A stretch of 64,000 nucleotides of DNA, from the NCBI GenBank assembly GCA_903822495.1, contig CAIJPD010000050.1, positions 62,001-126,000 on the forward strand. Direction: 5' to 3'. The stretch comes from an uncultured Chloroflexota bacterium. GTDB taxonomy: Bacteria; Chloroflexota; Limnocylindria; Limnocylindrales; CSP1-4. The position numbers and the translations under genes are program-made. Positions 34,128-41,988 of this stretch are shown piece after piece (position 1 is the first letter of the stretch; every line of letters starts with the position of its first letter). The notes below the pieces were generated by a model, which saw only the letters and a program-made list of their open reading frames with translations, searched no databases and had not been told where the DNA came from.

Positions 34128-34295
34128 TCCCCAGATTCCCATCCCCATGTCATTGGGCATCGGCCGCAGGGCCGCGACTGAGCGGCTCACGCTCACGTGA
34201 GCACGCGACCGTACGGCGTTCTTGCCACCTGCCATCCGCGTGGGAATTCGGTGACGATCCGGCACCAAACGCCATCCCCTTGGGAATTTGGCGAA
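34128..34295. repeat. Short dispersed repeats in the purK/nucleoside-hydrolase spacer
   Basis: Two 25-nt direct copies lie 40 bp apart (34231-34255 and 34271-34295; pattern GCCATCC-N4-GGGAATT-N-GG-N-GA). A related inverted copy lies near 34128-34165 (GATTCCCATCC). The 12-mer GGGAATTCGGTG at 34242-34253 recurs exactly inverted at 31745-31756 in the previous gene-free spacer. No gene is seen from 34034 to 34432. Confidence 0.6.
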
Positions 34296-34420
34296 ACCAG
34301 CGCGCCGGGTCCGGGCGAGCCGGCACGGGCTCCGACGACGACCGGCGCGAACTGGCAGGCTGGCGCGAACTGGCAGGCGCCGAGCGCCCCGAAGCCCGCC
34401 CGACCCCAAGCCGCGCCGCG

Positions 34421-34426
34421 TACGAT
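34421..34426 (+). promoter_or_regulatory. -10-like TACGAT, 6 nt before the nucleoside hydrolase GTG
   Basis: TACGAT-N6-GTG (34433), the same hexamer and spacing as at 50065 (ATG) and the TATGAT at 56524 (GTG). Confidence 0.6.
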
Positions 34427-34432
34427 GCGGCC

Positions 34433-35515
34433 GTGACCCAACCCCTCCCCCTGATCCTCGACGTCGACACCGGGATCGACGACGCCATGGCCCTGTTGTA
34501 CGCCGCCGCCTCCCCGGACGCGGAGCTGGTCGCCGTCACGTGCGTCGCCGGCAACGTCCCGGGCGAGCAGGTGGCCGCCAACACCCTGGCCGTGCTGGAG
34601 CTGGCCGGCCGCGGCGACGTGGAGGTGGCGCTGGGCCGCGAGTCCCCGCTCCTCCGCCCGCTCAAGACCGCGGAGGACACCCACGGGCCCAGGGGGATCG
34701 GCTACGCGGTGCTCCCGGCGGCGCGCGCGCGCGTTTCAGCCCGATCCGGCGTGGACCTCATCGCGGAGGAGGCGCGCCGCCGCCCCGGCGAGCTGACCCT
34801 GGTCACCCTCGGGCCGCTCACCAACCTGGCCGCCGCGCTCCAGGTGGAGCCCCGGCTGCCCCGCCTCCTTCGCCGCGTCTACGTCATGGGCGGGGCGTTC
34901 CGCGTCCAGGGGAACACCACCCCGGCCGCCGAGTGGAACATGCAGGTGGACCCCGAGGCCGCCTGGATGATCTATCGCGCGTGGGCCACCGCGCTCGCCG
35001 CCGATCCCACCATCCCGCGGCCCGTCGTCCTGGGGCTGGACGTCACGGAGCGCTCGCCCATCCGCCCCGACCACGTGATCCGCCTGGCCCGCCTGGCCCG
35101 CCTGGCCGGCGGCCGTCTCGACGATTCCATCGCCCGCGCCGACGGCAACGAGCCGTTCCTCCCCGCCGTGCCTGTGGCCGGCAACCCCATGGTCCGGTTC
35201 GTCGCCGACGCCCTCCGGTTCTACTTCGAGTTCCACGCCAAGTGGGACGGCTTCTACGGCGCCCACATCCACGACCCGATGGTGGTCGCGGCCGCGCTGG
35301 ACCCCGCGCTCGCCCGGACGCAAGCGGTCTTCGTGGACGTGGAGACGGGCTCGGGCCCGGCGGGGGCGATGACGGTCGCCGACTTCCGCGGGCTGACGGG
35401 CAAGCCGCCGAACGTGGAGGTGGCCACGGAGCTGGACGGGGCCGAATTCCTGGACCGCTGGGTCACGCGGGTCGGCGCGCTGGCGCTCGCACTCTACCCG
35501 CCGGACGCCGGGTAG
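34433..35515 (+). CDS. Inosine-uridine-type nucleoside hydrolase
   Basis: The protein has 360 residues from a GTG 6 nt after TACGAT. The Ca2+-binding family signature is DVDTGIDDAMALL at about residue 10. Further motifs are LVTLGPLTNLAAAL, YVMGGAF, AEWNMQVDPEAA and HIHDPMVVAAAL. The enzyme cleaves the N-glycosidic bond of ribonucleosides, feeding base salvage. It lies between purine-synthesis genes and an ECF vitamin/base transporter, and is followed after 11 bp by a small membrane protein gene. The base specificity cannot be assigned from the sequence. Confidence 0.94.
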   Translation: MTQPLPLILDVDTGIDDAMALLYAAASPDAELVAVTCVAGNVPGEQVAANTLAVLELAGRGDVEVALGRESPLLRPLKTAEDTHGPRGIGYAVLPAARARVSARSGVDLIAEEARRRPGELTLVTLGPLTNLAAALQVEPRLPRLLRRVYVMGGAFRVQGNTTPAAEWNMQVDPEAAWMIYRAWATALAADPTIPRPVVLGLDVTERSPIRPDHVIRLARLARLAGGRLDDSIARADGNEPFLPAVPVAGNPMVRFVADALRFYFEFHAKWDGFYGAHIHDPMVVAAALDPALARTQAVFVDVETGSGPAGAMTVADFRGLTGKPPNVEVATELDGAEFLDRWVTRVGALALALYPPDAG

Positions 35516-35526
35516 CGAGGCATCCC

Positions 35527-35886
35527 GTGCGGCAACCGCGGCTCCGGCGCCTCTGGCCGTGGGCCGTGCCGCTCCTCGTGATCCTCGTGCTGATCGTCGC
35601 CTACCTGCGCTCGCCGGGGACGCTGCGCCCGGTCCGCAGCTACGAGACCCAGGATGACCACACCCTCACCGTGATCACGTGGGGCCATCCACACGAGTGG
35701 TGCCGGCCGATCAGCGTGGTGGAGACCCAGTCCGAGGTCCGAATCGAAATCGGCTGCCTGGGTGTCTGGACATTCCTCCCCGGCACGCTTGATCTCCAAA
35801 CCGCCCCGGTCACGGTCGCCCTCTCCGCGCCGCTCGGCAGCAGGAAGATGCTCAACGAGGATGGGTCGCCACCTACCGGTCCCTAG
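35527..35886 (+). CDS. Small membrane-anchored protein, unknown
   Basis: The protein has 119 residues from a GTG 11 bp after the hydrolase stop. The basic N-terminus (RQPRLRRLW) is followed by one membrane segment (about 11-28), then a beta-rich extracytoplasmic domain of about 80 residues with two cysteines (EWCRPI and IGCLGVW). It is probably co-transcribed with the nucleoside hydrolase. No family is recognised. Confidence 0.65.
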   Translation: MRQPRLRRLWPWAVPLLVILVLIVAYLRSPGTLRPVRSYETQDDHTLTVITWGHPHEWCRPISVVETQSEVRIEIGCLGVWTFLPGTLDLQTAPVTVALSAPLGSRKMLNEDGSPPTGP

Positions 35887-36049
35887 GCCCCGATCGGGTC
35901 AACCGTTCATTCCGGGCTTGACTTTGAACACGTACGGCCTTCGAAGCGCCTAACCGTTCAATCTCGCCGTGATGACCGGAAGTGAGCCCGCCCGATCATC
36001 TGGGCGGTACGCATCGTCACCAGCCGCGGCCACCCGGCCAACGTCCCGC

Positions 36050-36877
36050 TCAACCTGACAGAGGAGCGCCACCGGTCGAACCCACGGCCGCCACCAGCGC
36101 CGCGTCCGTGGGCGTGGAGCCCAGGCCCAGCCGCTCCCCCACCAGCGCGGGGAGCGGCGGCTCCAGCCAGGTGGAGCGGAGCGCGGGCCACGCAGACGCC
36201 GCGAAGACCGCTTCGGGCGGCCCGTCCAGGATGACCCTGCCCGTGCGGAGGACGACAATCCGGTCGAAGCGTTCGGCCGCGAAGCGGAGGTCGTGCGTGA
36301 TCGCGATCACCGTCCGGCCCTGCGCGGTGAGCCCGTCCAGGATCGACTCGATCCGCAGCACGCCGCGCAGGTCCTGGCCCGTGGTTGGCTCGTCCAGGAT
36401 CACGACCTGCGTCCCCATCGCCAGCACCGACGCGATCGTCAGCAGCTTCCGGCGCGAGACGCCCAGGTCGAACGGGTTGGTGGCCGCCTCGCCCGCCAGC
36501 CCCACCTGCTCCAGCGCCCCGTCCACCGCCGCGCGCAGCGCCGCGCCGCGCAGCCCCACGTTGCGCGGCCCGAACGACACCTCCGCCCAGACCGACGACG
36601 CGAACACCTGCGTGTCCGGGTCCTGAAATGCCAGTCCCACGGTCCGCGCGAGCCGCGCCACGGTGAGTCCGGCGGCGTCCACCCCGCCAACGAGCACGCG
36701 CCCGGCGGTGGGCCGCAGCAGCCCGTCCAGGTGGCGGACCAGCGTGGTCTTGCCGGAACCGTTCTGGCCCACCAGCGCCACGCGCTCGCCGGGGCGGATG
36801 ACCAGGTCGACGCCGTCGAGCGCGCGGACGCCGCCTGGGTAGTCGAACCGGACGCTCTCCAGGCGCAGCTCGGTCAC
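36050..36877 (-). CDS. ecfA: ECF transporter ATPase subunit with altered signature motif
   Basis: The protein has 275 residues, with Walker A GQNGSGKTT, Q-loop FQDPDTQVF and Walker B VVILDEPTTGQD. The usual LSGGQ is replaced by LGVSRRK. That asymmetry is expected when two ATPases form a heterodimer. The GTG overlaps the stop of the other ATPase gene (GTGA). A C-terminal extension of about 50 residues follows the core domain. It energises the transporter with the neighbouring ATPase, EcfT and the S component. Confidence 0.9.
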   Translation of the reverse strand: MTELRLESVRFDYPGGVRALDGVDLVIRPGERVALVGQNGSGKTTLVRHLDGLLRPTAGRVLVGGVDAAGLTVARLARTVGLAFQDPDTQVFASSVWAEVSFGPRNVGLRGAALRAAVDGALEQVGLAGEAATNPFDLGVSRRKLLTIASVLAMGTQVVILDEPTTGQDLRGVLRIESILDGLTAQGRTVIAITHDLRFAAERFDRIVVLRTGRVILDGPPEAVFAASAWPALRSTWLEPPLPALVGERLGLGSTPTDAALVAAVGSTGGAPLSG

Positions 36878-37758
36878 GCGGGGCCTCCGGCCGAAGCCGC
36901 CGAAGCTGGGCCCTGCGGGGCCGAAGCCGAAGTGGAAGCCGCCGCAGCGGCCGCGATCGCCTCCAGCAGCGCGGGCGATTCGAGCCCGGCGTCCGCCAAT
37001 CGATTGCGCAGTCGGATCTGGGCCGGCGGCGCCACGCCCAGGCCGGGGAGGCGCGGATCGGCGAGGACGTCGCCCGCGGGGCCTTCGAGCGCCACCCGGC
37101 CGCCGTCCAGCACCAGCACGCGCGAGGCGAGGCGCTCCACGAGGTCGGTCTTGTGCTCGACGAGCAGGACCGAGACGCCCGACGCGGCCAGGCGTTGCAG
37201 CGCCGCCCCCACCAGCGCCGTGCCCGCCGGGTCCAGCTGCGCGGTGGGCTCGTCCAGGACCAGGTGGCGTGGGCGCATCGCCAGGATCGACGCGATCGCC
37301 ACCAGCTGCTGCTGCCCGCCCGAGAGCCGCGCCGGGTCGCGCCCGGCCAGCGCGCGGATGTCCAGCAGGTCCAGGGCCCATTCGGTCCGCTCGATCAGCT
37401 CCGCCCGGCCCACGGCCAGGTTCGACGGCCCGAAGGCCACCTCCTCGTAGACGGTGGCCGCCACGCCGGAGAGCTGCGTCCCGGGGTCATCGAAGACGAT
37501 CCCCACCCGCCCCGCCAGCCGATGCGGTGGCAGAGCCGCCACGTCCTCCCCGTCGATCAGCAGCCGGCCGGCCAGCTGGCCGCCGACGACGCGCGGCGCA
37601 AGTCCGGAGAGCACCAGGCAGAGCGTGCTCTTGCCCGATTCGTTGGCGCCCACCACGCCCACCACCTCGCCGTCGGCGAGGGAGAGGTTGATGCCACGCA
37701 GCGTGGGACGGAGGGCCCCGGCGTGGCGATAGGACAGGTCCTCGGCGACCAGGGTCAT
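36874..37758 (-). CDS. ecfA: ECF transporter ATPase subunit
   Basis: The protein has 294 residues, with Walker A GANESGKST, signature LSGGQQQLVAIAS and Walker B HLVLDEPTAQLD. The Q-loop Gln appears replaced by Asp (VFDDPGTQ). The C-terminal 40 residues are Ala/Ser-rich. It lies 13 bp after the EcfT stop and overlaps the second ATPase start. It is the canonical-signature partner of the ATPase at 36050. Confidence 0.92.
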   Translation of the reverse strand: MTLVAEDLSYRHAGALRPTLRGINLSLADGEVVGVVGANESGKSTLCLVLSGLAPRVVGGQLAGRLLIDGEDVAALPPHRLAGRVGIVFDDPGTQLSGVAATVYEEVAFGPSNLAVGRAELIERTEWALDLLDIRALAGRDPARLSGGQQQLVAIASILAMRPRHLVLDEPTAQLDPAGTALVGAALQRLAASGVSVLLVEHKTDLVERLASRVLVLDGGRVALEGPAGDVLADPRLPGLGVAPPAQIRLRNRLADAGLESPALLEAIAAAAAASTSASAPQGPASAASAGGPA

Positions 37759-37771
37759 GCCGGCACCCGCG

Positions 37772-38641
37772 TCATGGCAGCCCCACCGTCGCACGGAGGA
37801 CCGCGAGCAGGGGCAGCGCCAGCACCATCGCCCAGCGCGCAACGCGCTGCGCCCCCGAATCCGCCGGCTCCCGGAGCAGCGTCCGCCGCCCCGGCCGCCC
37901 AAAGCCGCGTGCCTCCAGCGCCAGCGTCCGCCGCTCCACGTCGGCGATGGCGCCCAGGATCGCGGGCCCCACGATCGGGACGATCCCGCGCGCCCGCGCC
38001 AGGAGGCCGCCTTCGGTGTCCAGCCCGCGCGCGCGCTGCGCCTGCGTGATCGCTTCGGCGCGCTCCAGGATCGCCGGCACCGTGCCGATGCTCGCGTTGG
38101 CCACGAACGCCACCCGAGGCGAGACCCCGCGCCGCTCCAGGTCCAGCGTCAGGTCACCAGGTCGCGTGGTCAGGTAGAAGAGCGTGACCCCGCCGGAGAG
38201 GGCCAGGAGGCGGGCCAGCACCTCGACGCCGTAGCGGAGGCCGTCGGCCGTGCCGGTGAGCGGCCCCAGCCGGAACAGCACGTCCTGGCCGGCGGGGAAG
38301 AAGAGCAGGTTGACCAGCAGGACGCTGACGGCGAGGGGGAGCGTCAGGACCAGCACCGCGCGCTGGAGGCGGCGGAGGACGCGGGACGCGGCGGCGGGGA
38401 GGAGCACGGCGCCGGCGAGGAGGGCCAGCGGGATCACCAGGCCGCCGGCGATCAGGGCGGCGATCCCCGTGGCGATCGCGGCGATGAGCTTGGTCAGGGG
38501 GTTCAGCCGGTGCCAGAGGGTGGGCGCGGGCGCGGGCGTTTCGGGCGCGGGCGCGCCGGCATCGGCCGGGTTCGGAGGCGCTCCCGCGATGTCGCGGAGC
38601 GCCTGTCCAGGGTTTGGGTTCGGCCGGTCGGGGAGGCTCAG
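37772..38641 (-). CDS. ecfT: ECF transporter transmembrane subunit EcfT
   Basis: The membrane protein has about five segments and both Ala-Arg-Gly coupling motifs (QAQRARGLD and LEARGFG) that bind the ATPases. The typical N-terminal motif LWHRLNPLTKLIAAIA lies upstream of the first ATG/GTG in this frame. The true start must therefore be earlier: the best candidate is a CTG at 38641 that overlaps the S-component stop, with GGAG 9 nt upstream, giving 289 residues. The GTG at 38437 would delete the first membrane segment. The start is therefore inferred, the identity is not in doubt. Confidence 0.85.
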   Translation of the reverse strand: MSLPDRPNPNPGQALRDIAGAPPNPADAGAPAPETPAPAPTLWHRLNPLTKLIAAIATGIAALIAGGLVIPLALLAGAVLLPAAASRVLRRLQRAVLVLTLPLAVSVLLVNLLFFPAGQDVLFRLGPLTGTADGLRYGVEVLARLLALSGGVTLFYLTTRPGDLTLDLERRGVSPRVAFVANASIGTVPAILERAEAITQAQRARGLDTEGGLLARARGIVPIVGPAILGAIADVERRTLALEARGFGRPGRRTLLREPADSGAQRVARWAMVLALPLLAVLRATVGLP

Positions 38642-39726
38642 GCCAGCGTCTCCGCCCTGTCGAGCGACTCGGCATCAAGGAGCCGCTCGCCCTGCGGGAA
38701 GCGCGCCTTGGTCCGTCGGGCCATGGAGCCCACGATCACGTAGACCACGAAGAACGTGATCACCTTGTCGATGGGGTCGCTGATCAGGCCCTGGCCCAGC
38801 GTCGCGGCCTGGAGGTCCGCACCGGCCTGCCGGAACGCGGCGACCAGGAAGTCCGTGCCGGATGCCGTGACGCCGCCGAAGACGCCCGCCGCGATGGGCG
38901 CCGAGATCAGCGCACAGATGAGGCCGGTGATGACACCCGTGACCACGGTGTACGCGGCCGTCAGGTCGCGTCGAATGGCGAGCAGCGCGATCAGCCCCAG
39001 GATGGCCCCGATGACCAGCGCCAGCGCGAGCCAGCTGAGGATCACCAGGATGGTGTTGTCGCCCTGGGGCGTCAGGTTGGCGGCCCCGATGATCTTCGCG
39101 TAGCCCTGGAACGCCAGGAAGGCCATGACCGCGATCAGCGCCGTGGCGGCCGTGCCGCCCGTGGCCAGCTCGCGGAGGGAGCGGTTGGGACGCGGCTTGA
39201 GGACGCCCAGCCGGCCGGCCAGGCCCGCGATCAGGCCGATCACCGCGGCGACGATGGCGAACGCAGCGCCAGGCGGGTACTGGAAGGGCGGGGGGATCAC
39301 GTAGGCCCAGAGGATGTTGCCCAGCGCCCCCGTCACGGCGCCGGCGATGGGCCCGCACAGCACGCCCACCAGGATGGTCCCGATGGAGTCCATGTAGATC
39401 GGGATCTTGAGCGCGTAGGCGAGGGCGGTGCCCAGGGCGATGTTGATGGCGATGGCCACCGGCATGAGCACGAACGTGCGGGTGGTGAACTGACCCTCGA
39501 TGGAGGCCAGCCGGCCCGTCTGGGCGCGCTCCAGGCCGAAGAAGACGACCGCCCCCACGACCATGGCGATGGCCAGGATCAGGGCGAACGAATCGGCGGT
39601 GACCTGGTTGACGAAGGTGGTGGAGTCGGGCGCGGTGTCGAACCGCCCGAAGACGGCGACACCCGCGGCCGTCGCGACCGCGAACACCACGAGCGCGGCG
39701 ATCGCCCGCGGCCACTGTCCCTGCAT
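38638..39726 (-). CDS. ECF transporter substrate-binding (S) component-like membrane protein
   Basis: The protein has 362 residues and about ten hydrophobic segments. The motif PIYMDSIGTILVGVLCGPIAGAVTGALGN is typical of ECF S components. It is about twice the usual S-component length, with an N-terminal extension of two segments and an extra C-terminal half. GGGAGGGGAC directly precedes the ATG at 39726. It is first of four genes encoding a complete ECF importer. The substrate is unknown; vitamins, bases and metals are all possible for this family. Confidence 0.85.
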   Translation of the reverse strand: MQGQWPRAIAALVVFAVATAAGVAVFGRFDTAPDSTTFVNQVTADSFALILAIAMVVGAVVFFGLERAQTGRLASIEGQFTTRTFVLMPVAIAINIALGTALAYALKIPIYMDSIGTILVGVLCGPIAGAVTGALGNILWAYVIPPPFQYPPGAAFAIVAAVIGLIAGLAGRLGVLKPRPNRSLRELATGGTAATALIAVMAFLAFQGYAKIIGAANLTPQGDNTILVILSWLALALVIGAILGLIALLAIRRDLTAAYTVVTGVITGLICALISAPIAAGVFGGVTASGTDFLVAAFRQAGADLQAATLGQGLISDPIDKVITFFVVYVIVGSMARRTKARFPQGERLLDAESLDRAETLA

Positions 39727-39848
39727 GTCCCCTCCCACCGCCAGCGCTGCCATCCCCGCGGCGCACCTGGCCCGGCCATCATACGGCCCGGGTTGTGGCG
39801 GAGGCAGCGCCCAGTCGCGGGCGTGCAGCCCTGTTCCCCTGGCCCGGG

Positions 39849-40110
39849 TCAGGGCACGAAGTATCCGGTGACGTCGAAGATGAGCTCGACGGTGCTGCCG
39901 GGGGCGGCACCGTCGAGGCCCGCCAGGGTGCCGGTCCCGCCCAATGCCACCGAGTGCCCATTGGCCCGGTCATCGCCCACGGGGAAGTTGATCATGTTGC
40001 TGCTGGCTGACGTGGTCTCGACTGGGCCCAGGAGGACCCAGCCACCGGCAGTCTGGCCGGGCTGCACCCGGTGCGCCCCCGGATACCTGTCCGCCAGCGA
40101 ACGATCATGA
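39849..40110 (-). pseudogene. C-terminal remnant of a secreted surface-protein domain
   Basis: The frame ends SNMINFPVGDDRANGHSVAL... and STVELIFDVTGYFVP. This matches the end of a domain common in secreted proteins of high-GC bacteria, which finishes with SNLNF...AN...VDVxGYF. The preceding 60-80 residues of that domain (normally starting near RLLDTR) are missing and only a GTG at 40067 could start the reading. It is most likely a decayed gene end; a tiny functional gene is less likely. The rest of the spacer 39727-40194 holds nothing recognisable. Confidence 0.5.
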
Positions 40111-40194
40111 ACAAGTGTCTGTCGGGTGCAGTTGCGGGGCCTCGGCCAGCGCCGCCGTCCCCCGGCTCGCCGCCCCCGGGCCGGGGTCCCGGAC

Positions 40195-40677
40195 TCAGCC
40201 CTCGATGGCCAGCGCCACCTCGGACACCACCCCGCCCAGGATCCGCCAGGCCCGCAGCGACTCCGCGCCCGTGGCAGGGTCCGCCTCGTCCGGCGAGAGG
40301 GAGACCAGCAGGTAGAGCGCGTCGGGGTAGAAGGCCAGGCCGATGTCCGTGGGTGACGGGCGCGCCGGCGTGTGCGTGTGCGAGTGGACGATCCCCCAGA
40401 ACACGTGGTCGGCGTCGTCCGCCTCGATCGTCAGGCGGAGCAGGTCGTCGGGGTGGACCTCGTATCGGTAGGGTGACGCCGCCCGATTCCGGCACGGCGC
40501 GTAGCGGAGCGGGGCGCCGCCCTCCGTGGCCCAGCCGGTGCCGATGATCAGCCCGCACGCCTCGTTGGGCAGCTCGGCCTTGGCCTGCGCCACGATGCCC
40601 TCGCGGATGACGCGCGGCAACGAGACGGACGCCGGCCCGGGATGGTCGGCCGCCGCCGGCCCGGGATGGTCGCTCAC
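40195..40677 (-). CDS. mec: JAMM/MPN metalloprotease, CysO-cysteine peptidase (Mec-like)
   Basis: The protein has 160 residues from a GTG overlapping the cysM stop (GTGA). The JAMM zinc motif is complete: Glu39 in NEACGLIIG, then His98-Ser-His100 with ten residues to Asp111 (HSHTHTPARPSPTD). In Mycobacterium tuberculosis Mec releases cysteine from the CysO-cysteine adduct. Here it ends the moeB-cysO-cysM-mec operon. Because the CysO-like protein ends GGAA, this protease may also trim the last two residues to expose the Gly-Gly end. The N-terminus carries a duplicated DHPGPA. Confidence 0.9.
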   Translation of the reverse strand: MSDHPGPAAADHPGPASVSLPRVIREGIVAQAKAELPNEACGLIIGTGWATEGGAPLRYAPCRNRAASPYRYEVHPDDLLRLTIEADDADHVFWGIVHSHTHTPARPSPTDIGLAFYPDALYLLVSLSPDEADPATGAESLRAWRILGGVVSEVALAIEG

Positions 40678-41696
40678 CACCAGTTGACCCCGCCCTCGAG
40701 GTCCGATTCCATCTCGTCCAACTCGCGCGAGAACGTGCCCGCGGACAGGTACTTCCACCCGCCGTCGGGCAGCAGCGCCACGATCGTGCCGCTCTCCATG
40801 TGCGCCGCCTCGCGCGCGGCCGCGACCAGCACCGCCCCGCACGACGGGCCGCCGAAGATCCCCTCCTTGAACACCAGGTCGCGCAGCGCCGCCACCGCGT
40901 CCCGGTTGGAGACCAGGTACTTGGCGTCGATCAGCGCGGGGTCAAAGATCTCCGGCACGAAGCCCTCGTCGAGCGAGCGCAGCCCCTGCACCTGCTCGCC
41001 GGGGAGCGGCTCGGCAGCCACCACCCGCACCCCCGCGCGGTGCTCGTGGAGGAAGCGCGAGACGCCCATCAGCGTGCCGGACGTCCCCATCCCGGCGACG
41101 AACACGTCCACGTCGGGGCAGTCGGCCAGGATCTCGGGCCCCGTGGTCTCGTAGTGGGCCAGCGCGTTGGCCGGGTTGCCGTACTGGTACGGCATCACGA
41201 ACCGGGGGTCGCGCGCCACCAGGACCTTCGCCAGCGCGATGGCGCCGTTGCTCCCCAGGTGGCCCGGCGAATCGATCACCTCGGCCCCGAAGAGCGCCGC
41301 CATCTGGCGCCGCTCCGCCGTCACGTTGTCCGGCATGACCAGCGCCACCCGGTAGCCCTTGCGCCGGCCGATCATCGCGAGGGCGATGCCGGTGTTGCCG
41401 GAGGTGGGCTCCAGGACGATGGACTCGGGCCCAAGCGCCCCGCGGCGCTCCAGGTCCTCCACCAGGTACTTGGCCACGCGATCCTTGACCGACCCGGTGG
41501 GGTTGGCCATCTCCAGCTTGGCGAAGATGCGCACGCGCGGGTTGGGCGACATGCGTGGGATCTCCACCAGCGGCGTGTGGCCGATGGCGTCCAGGATGTC
41601 GGCGTATGGGCCGGCGTGGCGCTGGACGCCGCGCGGCTCCAGCTCCCGATCGAACCCGCCGTCCTCGTCCGGGGGGACCGCCCGGAGCGTGTTCAT
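40674..41696 (-). CDS. cysM: Cysteine synthase (CysM type)
   Basis: The 340-residue PLP enzyme of fold type II has a Schiff-base Lys in NPTGSVKDRVA, the substrate loop PTSGNTGIALAMIG and the phosphate loop GMGTSGTLMG. It makes cysteine from O-acetyl- or O-phosphoserine. Beside cysO and mec it probably uses CysO-thiocarboxylate as sulfur donor. A C-terminal segment (DGGWKYLSAGTFSRELDE) agrees with the CysO-dependent type. The N-terminal 40 residues extend beyond the usual start. It begins 13 bp after the cysO stop. Confidence 0.93.
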   Translation of the reverse strand: MNTLRAVPPDEDGGFDRELEPRGVQRHAGPYADILDAIGHTPLVEIPRMSPNPRVRIFAKLEMANPTGSVKDRVAKYLVEDLERRGALGPESIVLEPTSGNTGIALAMIGRRKGYRVALVMPDNVTAERRQMAALFGAEVIDSPGHLGSNGAIALAKVLVARDPRFVMPYQYGNPANALAHYETTGPEILADCPDVDVFVAGMGTSGTLMGVSRFLHEHRAGVRVVAAEPLPGEQVQGLRSLDEGFVPEIFDPALIDAKYLVSNRDAVAALRDLVFKEGIFGGPSCGAVLVAAAREAAHMESGTIVALLPDGGWKYLSAGTFSRELDEMESDLEGGVNWW

Positions 41697-41709
41697 GCCC
41701 GGCCCGACC

Positions 41710-41988
41710 TCAGGCCGCCCCGCCCGCCATCGCCGGCAGCAGGCGAACCTCGTCGCGGTCCTCGACGGCCGTCTCCAGGCCACCCAGGTAGCGCACGTCC
41801 TGGCCGTTGACGTAGACGTTGACGAACCGGTTGAGCTCGCCCTCGTCCGTGAGCAGCTGGCTGTGCAGGGTGGGGTGCTGCGCGACAAGTGCGCTGATCA
41901 GCGCGCCCACCGTGGTTCCGGGGACGTCGATCGTCTTGGCGCCGCCCACCGAGGCGCGCAGGACCTGCGGGATCCAGACCGTGCTCAC
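41710..41988 (-). CDS. cysO: CysO/MoaD-like sulfur-carrier protein with masked Gly-Gly end
   Basis: The protein has 92 residues with a ubiquitin-like beta-grasp fold (VWIPQVLRASVGGAKTIDVP, FVNVYVNGQDVRYLGGLETAVEDRDEVRLLPAMAGG). The C-terminus is GG followed by two Ala, so the di-glycine must be freed before adenylation, as for QbsE-type carriers processed by a JAMM protease. The GTG overlaps the stop of the E1-like gene. It is expected to be adenylated and thiocarboxylated by the upstream E1/rhodanese protein, then to donate sulfur to CysM. Confidence 0.92.
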   Translation of the reverse strand: MSTVWIPQVLRASVGGAKTIDVPGTTVGALISALVAQHPTLHSQLLTDEGELNRFVNVYVNGQDVRYLGGLETAVEDRDEVRLLPAMAGGAA

